The position numbers and the translations under genes were made by a program. From Deltaproteobacteria bacterium (GTDB lineage: Bacteria > Desulfobacterota > Binatia > Binatales > Binataceae), in assembly GCA_003135855.1 (NCBI GenBank), contig PNBD01000153.1:4914-56312 (forward strand): 51,399 nt of DNA, given 5' to 3'. A model generated the notes under the pieces. It did not search any database. It worked only from the letters and a program-made list of their open reading frames with translations, and had not been told where the DNA came from. This document shows, in pieces, positions 36,843 through 45,042 of this stretch. Within the stretch, counting starts at the first letter, position 1, and every line of letters starts with the position of its first letter.

Positions 36843-36876
36843 ACCGACGCGCGCACCGTGGATGCCGCCATGCTAG

Positions 36877-36910
36877 TTGACATAATACTTCTTATGCGAA
36901 CTCATAATAC
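36877..36910 (+). promoter_or_regulatory. Candidate promoter/operator with repeated CATAATAC
   Basis: A perfect -35 TTGACA (36877-36882) is followed by two copies of CATAATAC (36881-36888 and 36903-36910), spaced 22 bp, i.e. about two helical turns. CATAAT at 36903 could be a -10, but the 20-bp spacer is long, which is common at activator-dependent promoters. It would serve the DsbA-like gene at 37023. Confidence 0.35.
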
Positions 36911-37022
36911 GCACGAGAAACAGGCGTAGAAAGCCAAGAACGCCCGCCCCGTCCGAATGCTTAAATCCTCCTTTCACCGCTGGCAGACGCGTTTTGCGAT
37001 CCGTATCATGCATCAAACACTT

Positions 37023-37961
37023 ATGCGCAACCTCAATCCGTTCAATCGAAGCCGCAGTCTTCTCGCATCCGCCCTGCTCGCCTTGACGCTGGGGATTTTC
37101 GGAACCGCCGGTATCGCGTCGTCTGCGGGTCCGTCGCCCAGCGCCGCGAAGCCTCCTGCTCCAACGACCGACACCGCCCTGATCGGGTATCTGCAGCGGC
37201 ACTTCAAGATTGGTAACCCCGCCTTGATTAAGCTCGGGCCCGCGAGCGAGACGCCGATTAAGGGAATGCTTGCGCGGCCGCTCACGGTCAGCAACGAGCA
37301 GGGTCAGAGCATCAGCACGGTGCTCTTTTACGACCAGAACGGCACGCATGGAATAATCGGCCAGTATCTCGACCTGGGCGGCGAGCCGTGGGGACGCATG
37401 GATCTCAGCCAGATTCATCTCGAAGATCGCCCGACGCTGGGCGCCGCGGGCGCGCCGGTTACGGTCGTGGAGTTCGCCGACTTCGAGTGTCCCTTCTGCG
37501 CGCATGCGTTCAGCGTGCTCGAGACGATGGCCAATACGACCTACAAGGGAAAGATGAAGGTCATCTTCAAGAACTACCCGCTGAATGTGCATCCGTGGGC
37601 GATCAAAGCCGCCGAGGCCGCGGAATGCGCGCGCCTGCAGAATCCCGACGCGTTCTGGCAGTTCGCGCGCTACTTCTACACCAACCAGGGAGCGATTACG
37701 CCGCAGAATGTGCAGGAGCACATCGACAAGCTCGCGCGCAGTCAGCGCCTCGACCAGCCTTCATTGAAGGCGTGCATGGACAGCCCGCAGACGACGGATC
37801 GGATCAAGCAGGACCAGATGGACGGCGCTACGGTCAAAGTGAATTCGACGCCGACTTTTTTCATCAACGGTATCCCGGTCGTGGGATTGCCCGATAACAA
37901 GGTGGTCGATTTCGTGATCAGCTCGGAACTGGCGGAAAAGAATGGATCGGCTGCGCGCTGA
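37023..37961 (+). CDS. DsbA-family thiol-disulfide oxidoreductase, exported
   Basis: A 312-residue protein if it starts at ATG 37023 (alternatives ATG 37008, 36957). An N-terminal signal/anchor (LLASALLALTLGIFGTAG) precedes a ~90-residue domain of unknown type (residues 45-135), then a thioredoxin-fold domain. That domain has active site CPFC at 156-159 (VEFADFECPFCAHAF) and the cis-Pro segment NSTPTFFINGIPVVG. This belongs to the DsbA/BdbD-like 'thioredoxin_4' group. It would introduce or isomerise disulfides outside the cytoplasm. The gene is convergent with a YfgM-like gene across a palindromic element. Confidence 0.88.
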   Translation: MRNLNPFNRSRSLLASALLALTLGIFGTAGIASSAGPSPSAAKPPAPTTDTALIGYLQRHFKIGNPALIKLGPASETPIKGMLARPLTVSNEQGQSISTVLFYDQNGTHGIIGQYLDLGGEPWGRMDLSQIHLEDRPTLGAAGAPVTVVEFADFECPFCAHAFSVLETMANTTYKGKMKVIFKNYPLNVHPWAIKAAEAAECARLQNPDAFWQFARYFYTNQGAITPQNVQEHIDKLARSQRLDQPSLKACMDSPQTTDRIKQDQMDGATVKVNSTPTFFINGIPVVGLPDNKVVDFVISSELAEKNGSAAR

Positions 37962-37966
37962 ACCTC

Positions 37967-38129
37967 TAAAGAGATTCCCTCGACTACACTGCGTTCCGCC
38001 TCGGGGATCCTAATTAAACTGCAATTCGGCCCTACGGCCCGAATCGGCTCCGCGTTGCTCGCGCGTCGCGAAAGCTCCGCTAAGGAGATTCCCGCAACTA
38101 CACTGAGCGTAGTCGAGGGAATCTCTTTA
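37967..38129. repeat. Palindromic intergenic element between convergent genes
   Basis: A perfect 21-bp inverted repeat, TAAAGAGATTCCCTCGACTAC at 37967-37987 and its complement at 38109-38129, frames the whole interval. A degenerate extra copy of the left arm (GGAGATTCCC, then CTAC, from about 38082) makes a compact hairpin with the right arm around an ACTGAGC loop. A smaller hairpin ATTCGG...CCGAAT lies near 38024-38045. The right arm includes the stop codon of the TPR gene. The layout resembles REP/REPIN or MITE-type dispersed elements, and it may act as a bidirectional terminator. Confidence 0.8.
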
Positions 38130-38840
38130 ATGTGACGTCGCGACGGCCGGCGGTGCGGGCTCGGCTGAAGCGCCAAGCAGCGCGAGCGATTCCATTACTT
38201 CCTCGCGCTGCTGTGCGTACGGATGCGCCATCAGGAAGCCGCGGTAGGCCGCGATCGCGCCCTGCTTGTCACCCATTTTTTCGAGCATCCGCGCGACGCC
38301 CAACTGCGCGCGCATCTGCTCGGGCCCTTCGATGCCCGCGGCTTGCCGATAAGCGCCGCCTGCCTTTTTCCAATCGCTCATCCGCTCGTAAACAACGGCG
38401 AGATTGGTCAGCGCGAGACTGGTGAACAGCGGATCGCGCTCTTCCGAGAGAAACGCAACCAGCGTATCGCGAGCATGCGGGAGATCGTTGTCGCCGAGGT
38501 AGGCACTCGCCAGGTAGAATCGCGCGAGCCTGCCGAGGCGGCGCCCCGGCTCTTCGTCGGCCAGCTTTTTGAATTTGTCTTCGGCCTGTTTGTATTGACC
38601 GCCCTTGAGCTCGGTGAGTGCGGTGTAGAACTGCGTCGATGCGACACTGTCGCGATGCACTTCGTAGTAGTACACGCCAAGCGCGATCGCGCCGACCGCC
38701 ACGATGATCCCCGCTGAGATGAGCACCTGGTTGAGATTCTGGAGCAGGAATTCCTGCGCGCTCTCAAACAGCGTCGTGAACTCATCGGGCTGCTTGAGTT
38801 CCTTGCGGGTGATTTTTCGGTGATGCGTAGTCGGCGGCAT
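38127..38840 (-). CDS. YfgM-like membrane-anchored TPR protein
   Basis: A 237-residue protein with a cytoplasmic N-terminus (RKITRKELKQPDEF), one membrane helix (VLISAGIIVAVGAIALGVYYY, about 38-58) and a periplasmic TPR-like region of four or five helical hairpins (QYKQAEDKFKKLADEEPG, RDTLVAFLSEE, KAGGAYRQAAG, GAIAAYRGFLMAHPYA). This matches the YfgM/BamB-neighbour family that assists periplasmic folding at the Sec translocon. Assignment to YfgM specifically is by architecture. It would be cotranscribed with the upstream bifunctional-nuclease gene (gap 63 bp). Confidence 0.72.
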   Translation of the reverse strand: MPPTTHHRKITRKELKQPDEFTTLFESAQEFLLQNLNQVLISAGIIVAVGAIALGVYYYEVHRDSVASTQFYTALTELKGGQYKQAEDKFKKLADEEPGRRLGRLARFYLASAYLGDNDLPHARDTLVAFLSEERDPLFTSLALTNLAVVYERMSDWKKAGGAYRQAAGIEGPEQMRAQLGVARMLEKMGDKQGAIAAYRGFLMAHPYAQQREEVMESLALLGASAEPAPPAVATSH

Positions 38841-38903
38841 CAGATGCTCCAGCGAGCGCCGCCCGGCAGAGGAGCGAAACAGCTAGCGGCGAGCGCTACG
38901 CGC

Positions 38904-39440
38904 TCACATCTTGTACTTGAAATCTTCGGGCGCCATCCGTTCGAGAATTTCGGACCACTTATCGCGCGACACCCCGGCCAGATTCTGATCCGAAGTCTGC
39001 GGCTGTTCGCCCTGCGATTCGTGCAGCTCGCTCGATGCTTCGAGCACTTTCTTGGCGACGTAAATGGGCGACTTGGTGCGCAGCGCCAGCGCGATCGCGT
39101 CGCTCGGCCGCGAATCGATCTCGATCGCCCTGCCCTCGCGCGACTTCACCTGGATGCGCGCGAAGTAGGTATTCTCGCGCAGTTCGGTAATTTCCGCCGA
39201 TTCGACAGTGGCGCCGAACTCGGTCAGCAGATTGCGCAGCAGGTCGTGCGTCATCGGACGCTGCGGCTTGATGCCTTCAAGCTCGGTCGCCATCGCAGTG
39301 GCTTCCAGTGGACCGATCCAGATGGGCAGGTTGAGCTTGTTGTCGGGATCTTTGAGTACGACGATCGGCATTTTGGTCGAGGGGTCGATCGTGATGCCGC
39401 CGACCATCATCAAAATGAAATCTTCCCTGTGACCAGCCAT
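38904..39440 (-). CDS. Bifunctional nuclease (BFN, DUF151) domain protein
   Basis: A 178-residue protein. The ATG at 39440 is preferred over a longer frame (39629) because the added 63 residues are atypical and would overlap the end of the VWA gene. The BFN domain spans residues 8-135, with PIVVLKD, LPIWIGPLEATAMATELEG and the signature IDSRPSDAIALALRTKSPIY. The family is ubiquitous in bacteria and was named from a plant protein reported to have DNase and RNase activity; its bacterial role is unclear. The C-terminal ~40 residues are polar. Confidence 0.85.
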   Translation of the reverse strand: MAGHREDFILMMVGGITIDPSTKMPIVVLKDPDNKLNLPIWIGPLEATAMATELEGIKPQRPMTHDLLRNLLTEFGATVESAEITELRENTYFARIQVKSREGRAIEIDSRPSDAIALALRTKSPIYVAKKVLEASSELHESQGEQPQTSDQNLAGVSRDKWSEILERMAPEDFKYKM

Positions 39441-39574
39441 AGAAGGGCTCTCTAAACTCTGCCTCTCAGCGGGTGTTGCGGTCAAAACTGGTGCCGCGCC
39501 CGACGAGAACATTTTGGACCAAAGAAGCGCGATGGTCAACCGAAGATGCTCGTAAGCGACGAGGAACCAACGCT

Positions 39575-40987
39575 TCAGCCTGTGACCAAACGATCGATGA
39601 CCCGATAAAGCTGGTTGAGATTGCGGCACTCTTCCACCACATCGCAGTGCGGCGCGTAACGATCCATCTCGCTATCGCCAAAGCCCCAGGTATTGCGGCT
39701 CTCCGGATTGAGCCAGATGACCTTTTTGGCGCGCTGCTGAATTTCGCGCAGGCACCCATCGTGAGGCAGATTGTAATTGTTGCGCGCGTCGCCGAGCACA
39801 ATCACGGTCGTGCGCTTGTTAACCGAGCCGATATGATCCGAAACGAAACTGCGGAACGCGTAACCAAAATTCGAATGCGCGTAAACGTTGATGATATCGC
39901 CCTTGAGCGCGACGTCGAGCGCCTCCTTGGAATCGTTGTTGCGGAAGTGCTCGGTTACCTCACCGATGTCGGCGACGAAAATAAAGCTGCGTACCCGCGA
40001 GTAGAGGTCCTGCAATGAATATACGAACTGCAGCATGAAGCGCGAGGCATTGCGCACCGAGTCCGACACGTCGCACAGAATCACGACTTGCGGCTTTTCG
40101 CGCTTGCGCTTTTCGAAGCGCAGTTTGAACGGCACGCCGCCGTACGAGAGATTTTGCCGGAGCGTGCGCTTGATATCGAAGCGGCCCTTCTTGGCGCGCT
40201 TGCGCCGCACCGTGATCACGTTCTTCAAGCGTTGCGCGAGGCGGTTGACCGCCTCGTTCATTTTCTTGAGCTCCTCCTCGGTCAAGTAATAGAAGCTCTT
40301 CTCGCCGATCTGATTGAGCCGCTGATCGTCTTTCTGCTTGATGTCGCGTTTTTCGCGCTCCATCCGGACGAAGCGCCGGATGATGTCGTCGAGCGCCTTC
40401 AGCCGGCGCTCCAGATATTCCTCGAGCTTGGCCTTGAGCTCTGGGCCGACGTCCATTTTCTCGAGCTGCTCGCGCAGGTTTTTGATTTCGGCTTCGATCT
40501 TGTCGAGGCCGAGCTGCCGTGCGAGTGCGCGTGCGAAATAATTTTCTTCGATCGTGCGCTCGATGCCCGAGATCTTCACGGCGCGCGCCGCTTCGTTGAT
40601 CTTGCGCTCGAGCTCCCCGGAATTGTTTTGCAGCAGTTGCTTGGCAAGTTCGGAAAGGTTCTTGCCCTCCTTCTTGAGCATCTCGGTGATTTCGTCGAGG
40701 AATTTCTGAAATTCCTGATCCGACATCGAGAGCGCATTCTGAACCGCCTGGCTGGCCTGCTTGATGATCTCGCCGAGGCCCGAAAAGAAAATGTCGAACA
40801 GCTCTTCAAAGACCGGCAGCTCGGTCGATCGCTTGACCATCGTGGCCCGCAGCGCGGCGCGAAACGCATCGCGCTCGCCGAGTCCGGTCACTTCCGAAGC
40901 GCTGAATGCGTCGAGCGTTTCCGCGAGCGACACCCGCACGCCGTTCTCGCGCAGCAGGTTCGCAAATTCGACCAGTTTTTCTTGCAT
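39575..40987 (-). CDS. VWA-domain protein of the CoxE/YehP type, MoxR partner
   Basis: A 470-residue protein if it starts at MQEKLVEFANLLRENG (ATG 40987); an earlier ATG at 41035 adds 16 atypical residues. The middle part (about 130-260) is a highly charged helical stretch rich in Lys/Glu/Arg, probably coiled-coil. The C-terminal third is a von Willebrand A domain with a MIDAS motif DVSDSV (VILCDVSDSVRNASR) and VVILCD/VADIGE strands. CoxE-like VWA proteins work with MoxR AAA+ ATPases to insert metal or mature enzymes, as in CO dehydrogenase. Here no coxSLM genes are in view, so the client is unknown. It lies 57 bp downstream of moxR on the same strand. Confidence 0.87.
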   Translation of the reverse strand: MQEKLVEFANLLRENGVRVSLAETLDAFSASEVTGLGERDAFRAALRATMVKRSTELPVFEELFDIFFSGLGEIIKQASQAVQNALSMSDQEFQKFLDEITEMLKKEGKNLSELAKQLLQNNSGELERKINEAARAVKISGIERTIEENYFARALARQLGLDKIEAEIKNLREQLEKMDVGPELKAKLEEYLERRLKALDDIIRRFVRMEREKRDIKQKDDQRLNQIGEKSFYYLTEEELKKMNEAVNRLAQRLKNVITVRRKRAKKGRFDIKRTLRQNLSYGGVPFKLRFEKRKREKPQVVILCDVSDSVRNASRFMLQFVYSLQDLYSRVRSFIFVADIGEVTEHFRNNDSKEALDVALKGDIINVYAHSNFGYAFRSFVSDHIGSVNKRTTVIVLGDARNNYNLPHDGCLREIQQRAKKVIWLNPESRNTWGFGDSEMDRYAPHCDVVEECRNLNQLYRVIDRLVTG

Positions 40988-41044
40988 CGATTTACCGCCC
41001 AAGCCGATCGATCGATTCGGCTGGAATGACCGCAAGCTCCGTCT

Positions 41045-42004
41045 TTAGTTCAACAAGTCCTTGTCGCTGCCGGTCTCGGTACCGCGCCGCGCACGCACCC
41101 GGCGCACGTAGTCCTTCAACTCTTCCTGCGCCTTGCGCACATCGCCTTCGTATTTGACGATCGTGTCGAGCGTCTCGTTCACCAGTTCTTGATCGAGACT
41201 CTGCACGTTGAGCAGCGTCAGCGCCTTGACCCAATCGAGCGTCTCGCTGATGCCCGGCATTTTCTTCAGATCGAGCTTGCGCAGCGATTGCACCACGGTG
41301 ACGACTTCTTCCGAGAGCTTGGCCGCCGCCTCGGGCACCTTGAGCTTGACGATCGCCAGCTCCTGGGCGCGATCGGGAAAATCGATGTACAGATGCAAGC
41401 AGCGACGCTTGAGCGCGTCCGACATCTCGCGCGCGTTGTTCGAAGTCAGGATCACGAGCGGGATGTGCTTCGCTTTGAGCGTGCCGAGTTCCGGAACCGT
41501 CACCTGGAAGTCCGACAGCAGCTCGAGCAGGAATGCCTCGAACTCGGCGTCCGCCTTGTCGATTTCGTCGATCAGCAGCACCGACGGTTGCTCACTCGAA
41601 ATCGCTTTCAGCAGTGGCCGCGGCAATACGAATCGCTCCGAAAAGAACACTTCGTCCTGCGCGGCGATTCGATCGACGGCCTCGGTGAGTCCCTTGGCTC
41701 CGACCAGCACTTCGCTGATTTTATCTTTCAAAATCTGCGTGTAGAGAAGCTGCTTGGCGTACTCCCATTCGTACAGCGCCTTGCCCTCATCGAGGCCCTC
41801 GTAGCATTGCAGGCGGATCATATCGAAGCTGAGCGATGCCGAGAGCACCTTGGCCAGATCGGTCTTGCCAACGCCGGCGGGGCCTTCGACCAGGACTGGT
41901 TTTCGCAGTTCCGTGGCCAGGTAGATGACGGTCGCGATTCGCCGGCTCGCAATGTAATTGTTCTTGGCAAAGCGCTCTATTACGTCCTCGATCGATGAAA
42001 ACAT
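41045..42004 (-). CDS. MoxR-family AAA+ ATPase (CoxD-like)
   Basis: A 319-residue ATPase. The ATG at 42004 is chosen because GGAGG lies just upstream and the start MFSSIEDVIERFAKN fits the family. Walker A is GPAGVGKT (41-48), Walker B LLIDEIDKAD, sensor 1 ILTSNNAREMSDALKRRC, and the arginine finger is in DALKRRCLHLYIDFPD. These motifs define the MoxR group, chaperones that act with VWA-domain partners; the partner is encoded directly downstream. The pair resembles coxD-coxE. Confidence 0.92.
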   Translation of the reverse strand: MFSSIEDVIERFAKNNYIASRRIATVIYLATELRKPVLVEGPAGVGKTDLAKVLSASLSFDMIRLQCYEGLDEGKALYEWEYAKQLLYTQILKDKISEVLVGAKGLTEAVDRIAAQDEVFFSERFVLPRPLLKAISSEQPSVLLIDEIDKADAEFEAFLLELLSDFQVTVPELGTLKAKHIPLVILTSNNAREMSDALKRRCLHLYIDFPDRAQELAIVKLKVPEAAAKLSEEVVTVVQSLRKLDLKKMPGISETLDWVKALTLLNVQSLDQELVNETLDTIVKYEGDVRKAQEELKDYVRRVRARRGTETGSDKDLLN

Positions 42005-42266
42005 CCATCCTCCTCGACGGCTAAGGCTGAAGGCGCAAGCCCCGCGCAGATGCAATCAAATATCACGCCTAGTTGATGGGAGGAAACCCATTGGCCGCAA
42101 GAATCGCGGCTCGCGGCCGGTGATCATATTGCTGAGCCCGATTGTTCCGCGCGATCCAATTTAACCGGCTTTTCAAAAACTATAAACAGCAATTGCTTGC
42201 TATTCGACCGTCCTCGATGCACGATCATTGTTCGTCAAAGTCGCGGTTCGGAAAAAAAACATCTCA

Positions 42267-42641
42267 ATGCAGGCAAAGCGGGATTCCTGGAATTCGCACG
42301 AGTGGTATAACCGGCGCCTCGAAATCGAGCCCGGCAAACCGCAGATGCAGCGTTACTGCATCCGATGCGGTCGCAACTTCGTGGACGATCTTTGGTCCGA
42401 TCAGCGCTACGCCGCTCACGCCGCAATCTTTCACTTCAACCGCCTCTCCGACGAAGTCACCGCGCGATGGCTGATGGAGCCATGCCCGGGCGAGCATCTG
42501 CCGTCCGACGACGACGATCGTAAGCGCATTGATGTAGCAGCGGACGTAACTCCCTCAGCTAATGGCCGCGCTTCGAGCAATGGGACGCGACCTTCCGCTA
42601 GCGCGCCTGCAGTATCAGCCGAGCGGCAACAACGCGGCTGA
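42267..42641 (+). CDS. Small hypothetical protein with a Cys-x2-Cys zinc-finger-like motif
   Basis: A 124-residue product if it starts at ATG 42267. The core (residues 1-75) contains WNSHEWYNRRLEIEPGKP and YCIRCGRNFVDD, with CxxC followed by histidines in YAAHAAIFHF, suggesting a small zinc-binding fold. The last 45 residues are low-complexity (Asp, Ala, Ser, Pro). A TATAAA at 42181-42186 may be its -10. It stands alone between the moxR operon (divergent) and the FAD oxidoreductase (convergent). The codon pattern is plausible, but no family is recognised. Confidence 0.55.
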   Translation: MQAKRDSWNSHEWYNRRLEIEPGKPQMQRYCIRCGRNFVDDLWSDQRYAAHAAIFHFNRLSDEVTARWLMEPCPGEHLPSDDDDRKRIDVAADVTPSANGRASSNGTRPSASAPAVSAERQQRG

Positions 42642-42664
42642 TCGCGACCACGGGGGCCGCGCGA

Positions 42665-43885
42665 TCAGATGTGCAATTCTTCCCAGACCTGAGCGCCGCG
42701 ATCGAATCGATCGCGCGACAACTCGCTCGCATCGAGCGCCCCGTACTTCCCGTGCGCGATCAAATCCGCAAGCGCCTGTCCCGCTCCGTAGGATTGCATC
42801 ACGCCCCGCCCGCTGAATGAGTGCGCCTCGTAAACACGATTGGTCGCGCGCCCGATGATTGCGCTTCGATCGGGACTGACCTCGTACAGTCCCGCCCATC
42901 CCGTGACATGGCGCAACCGCTCCATGCAGCTCATCCGCGCGTACAAACGCGGCCATATTTCGTTCAGGAAAAATGGCTCGCCATCGTAATTGAAATGATA
43001 ACCGGGCGGTTCTTCCGGCGGTGAATAGCCCGCCAGGATGTGACTTCCCTCGTTGTGAAAATACACGCCCGAAGTATCGACGATCATTCCGTACTGGCTG
43101 AGATTCGTCACGCGATTGTCCACCAGGCAAATTTGGCGGCGCACCGGTTCGGTCCAGTTGCGAATCGCGAGCAGCTTCATCGCCGTCGGTGACCACGCAC
43201 CGCTCGCGATGACGATCGAGTCGGCGTTGAGCTCGAGCATCCGGCCGTTTTCGGCCACGCCCGCGCCGTCCTGCGTCATCATTCTTTCCAGACCGGCATC
43301 GCTGAGCGGTTCATCGGATTGCCAGCAATCCAGCCGGACGCCGGAACTGCCGTTCTCGATCCCGACGACATACGCGCGATCGAGAAACTGTGCGCCCAGC
43401 TTGAGCGCGCGAGCACGGTAATGTTCCTTCAGCAGGTTCGGATTGATCAGTCCATCGCTCGGCGAGAACGTCGCGCCGGCGATTCCATCGAGCTTGTCGA
43501 TTTCAGGAACCCGTCGATTCACCTCGGCGGGAGTGAGCGCCTCGATCGGCTGGCCCAGTTCGCGCTGCAGCGGGATATGCTCGATCGCGCTCGCGTAGGT
43601 CGCCGCGTCATACAACCAGAGGTAACCTTTTTGACGAAAGCCGAGCTCGTCGCGAAAACGCTGGTAGTACTCGATCGACGCGCGGCAGAGCACGATATTG
43701 ACGCGCTGCCACCACGTCGCACGCACTCCGCCGGCATTTTTTTCGCTCGAACTGAGCCGCCCGCTGAGATCGACATCGACGGCCAGCGTCCTGAGCGAGC
43801 GCTCGGCCAGGCCCATCGCGATTGAGCTGCCGACAACGCCGGCGCCGATTACGATCACGTCGAATCGTTGGCCCGCTATCACCAA
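42665..43885 (-). CDS. FAD-dependent oxidoreductase (DAO/sarcosine oxidase-like)
   Basis: A 406-residue flavoprotein of the glycine/D-amino-acid oxidase family. The N-terminal dinucleotide-binding motif is VIVIGAGVVGSSIAMGLAER (residues 10-29). A second flavin-contact region is SIVIASGAWSP (residues 223-233). The C-terminal GWAGLYEVSPDRSAIIG and SFSGRGVMQSYGAGQALADL match the family's FAD-binding end. The substrate, probably an amino acid or N-methyl amine, is not predictable. It diverges from the NRDE gene across 70 bp. Confidence 0.88.
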   Translation of the reverse strand: MVIAGQRFDVIVIGAGVVGSSIAMGLAERSLRTLAVDVDLSGRLSSSEKNAGGVRATWWQRVNIVLCRASIEYYQRFRDELGFRQKGYLWLYDAATYASAIEHIPLQRELGQPIEALTPAEVNRRVPEIDKLDGIAGATFSPSDGLINPNLLKEHYRARALKLGAQFLDRAYVVGIENGSSGVRLDCWQSDEPLSDAGLERMMTQDGAGVAENGRMLELNADSIVIASGAWSPTAMKLLAIRNWTEPVRRQICLVDNRVTNLSQYGMIVDTSGVYFHNEGSHILAGYSPPEEPPGYHFNYDGEPFFLNEIWPRLYARMSCMERLRHVTGWAGLYEVSPDRSAIIGRATNRVYEAHSFSGRGVMQSYGAGQALADLIAHGKYGALDASELSRDRFDRGAQVWEELHI

Positions 43886-43955
43886 ATCGAGTCTAGCAAA
43901 ATCGCTGAATCAAGCCCCTTGTGCGGTATGCCGTCGGACTGCCAATTTTGAAGCG

Positions 43956-44738
43956 ATGTGCACCTTGGCGATTTATTTCAAGGCGACGCGAGATTACCCG
44001 GTCGTGATTGCGGCCAACCGCGACGAATTCCTCGACCGGCCCGCGACCGATCCGACGACCTTGCTCGAGCATCCGCACGTCGTTGGCGGCAAGGACCTGA
44101 AGGCCGGCGGCACCTGGCTCGGGATGAACGAGCACGGGCTGATCGCCGGTTTGCTGAATCGGCGCGCGGATAACGGCGGCAATCCCGATGCGCGCTCGCG
44201 CGGCCAGCTATGCCTCGACGCGCTGCGCTATAGAAGCGCCGCGGAGGCCGCTGAACACGCCTCGCGTCAGCGCGGCGGCGACTACAATCCATTCAATCTG
44301 CTAATCGTTTCGCGCGCGCGGGCCTTCGTCGCCTACAACCGCAACGCCGCGATCGAGGTTGTCGAGCTGACGCCGGGCCTGCATCTGCTCTCCAATCTGA
44401 ACGTCAACGATTTCGAATGTCCAAAAATCAGCGCCTCGTATGGCAAGTTCGCGCAGCTTGGCGATACCGTCGCGTTTCATCGCGACCCGGTCGAGCGGCG
44501 CGCTGAGCTTGCAACTCTACTCGCCGATCACAATACGCAACTCGATTCACCAAGCGGCCGGCCCAACGCGCTCTGCCTGCACATGGATGGTTATGGAACG
44601 CGCTCTTCGAGCATGATTTTCATGCGCGCGGGCGCGGCTAATATCGAGCACTTTTTCGCGCCCGGGCCGCCCTGCAAGACGCCCTACTCTCGCGCCAATG
44701 TGCCGCACGCCGCGACCGTCGCTCAAGGTTCGAAATAG
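43956..44738 (+). CDS. NRDE (TANGO2-like) family protein
   Basis: A 260-residue protein. The ATG at 43956 is chosen because it places Cys at position 2 (MCTLAIYF), the N-terminal nucleophile of this Ntn-hydrolase-like family, which a longer frame would destroy. The family motif AANRDEFLDRPA follows, then GGKDLKAGGTWLGMNEHGL and NLLIV. The eukaryotic relative TANGO2 has been linked to haem and lipid handling; the bacterial role is uncertain. The 3' end overlaps a small antisense-strand gene by 16 bp. Confidence 0.9.
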   Translation: MCTLAIYFKATRDYPVVIAANRDEFLDRPATDPTTLLEHPHVVGGKDLKAGGTWLGMNEHGLIAGLLNRRADNGGNPDARSRGQLCLDALRYRSAAEAAEHASRQRGGDYNPFNLLIVSRARAFVAYNRNAAIEVVELTPGLHLLSNLNVNDFECPKISASYGKFAQLGDTVAFHRDPVERRAELATLLADHNTQLDSPSGRPNALCLHMDGYGTRSSSMIFMRAGAANIEHFFAPGPPCKTPYSRANVPHAATVAQGSK

Positions 44739-44908
44739 CCCCCGATGCCGGCGAGCACGAAGCATCCGATCGCGATCGACGCCGACGCGAGAAAAATCGA
44801 CGCCAGGAATGGCGGCTCGATCACAAAAAAAAGTATCGCGCCCGAGACGAGCGCGATGATGCTCGCGATGATCGCGAAGACCAGGCTTACGCTGCGCAGT
44901 TGCGCCAT
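44723..44908 (-). CDS. Small two-helix membrane protein
   Basis: A 61-residue product consisting almost entirely of two hydrophobic helices (SLVFAIIASIIALVSGAILF and ASIFLASASIAIGCFVLAGI). Such a composition is unlikely by chance in GC-rich DNA, and the interval is otherwise empty, so it is kept. The ribosome site is weak. No family is recognised. Confidence 0.45.
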   Translation of the reverse strand: MAQLRSVSLVFAIIASIIALVSGAILFFVIEPPFLASIFLASASIAIGCFVLAGIGGYFEP

Positions 44909-45042
44909 AGCGCGTCACCCGAGACCGGTGAAACAATAGAAACCGGGTGAAACAATTCGTCTGCCGCTCGGCGGCGCACGAGTATAAAGTGTTGCTTCAC
45001 TTGAAGGGCCGCCGCGAGCGGAGGCCGATTGGGGGTTCCGAG

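Noticed and set aside
36873-37721. 282-codon minus-strand frame
   Set aside because: Opposite the DsbA-like gene, whose CPFC and cis-Pro motifs establish the coding strand.
39441-39629. Extended N-terminus of the bifunctional nuclease
   Set aside because: The extra 63 residues overlap the end of the VWA gene and do not resemble the family; ATG 39440 gives the standard start.
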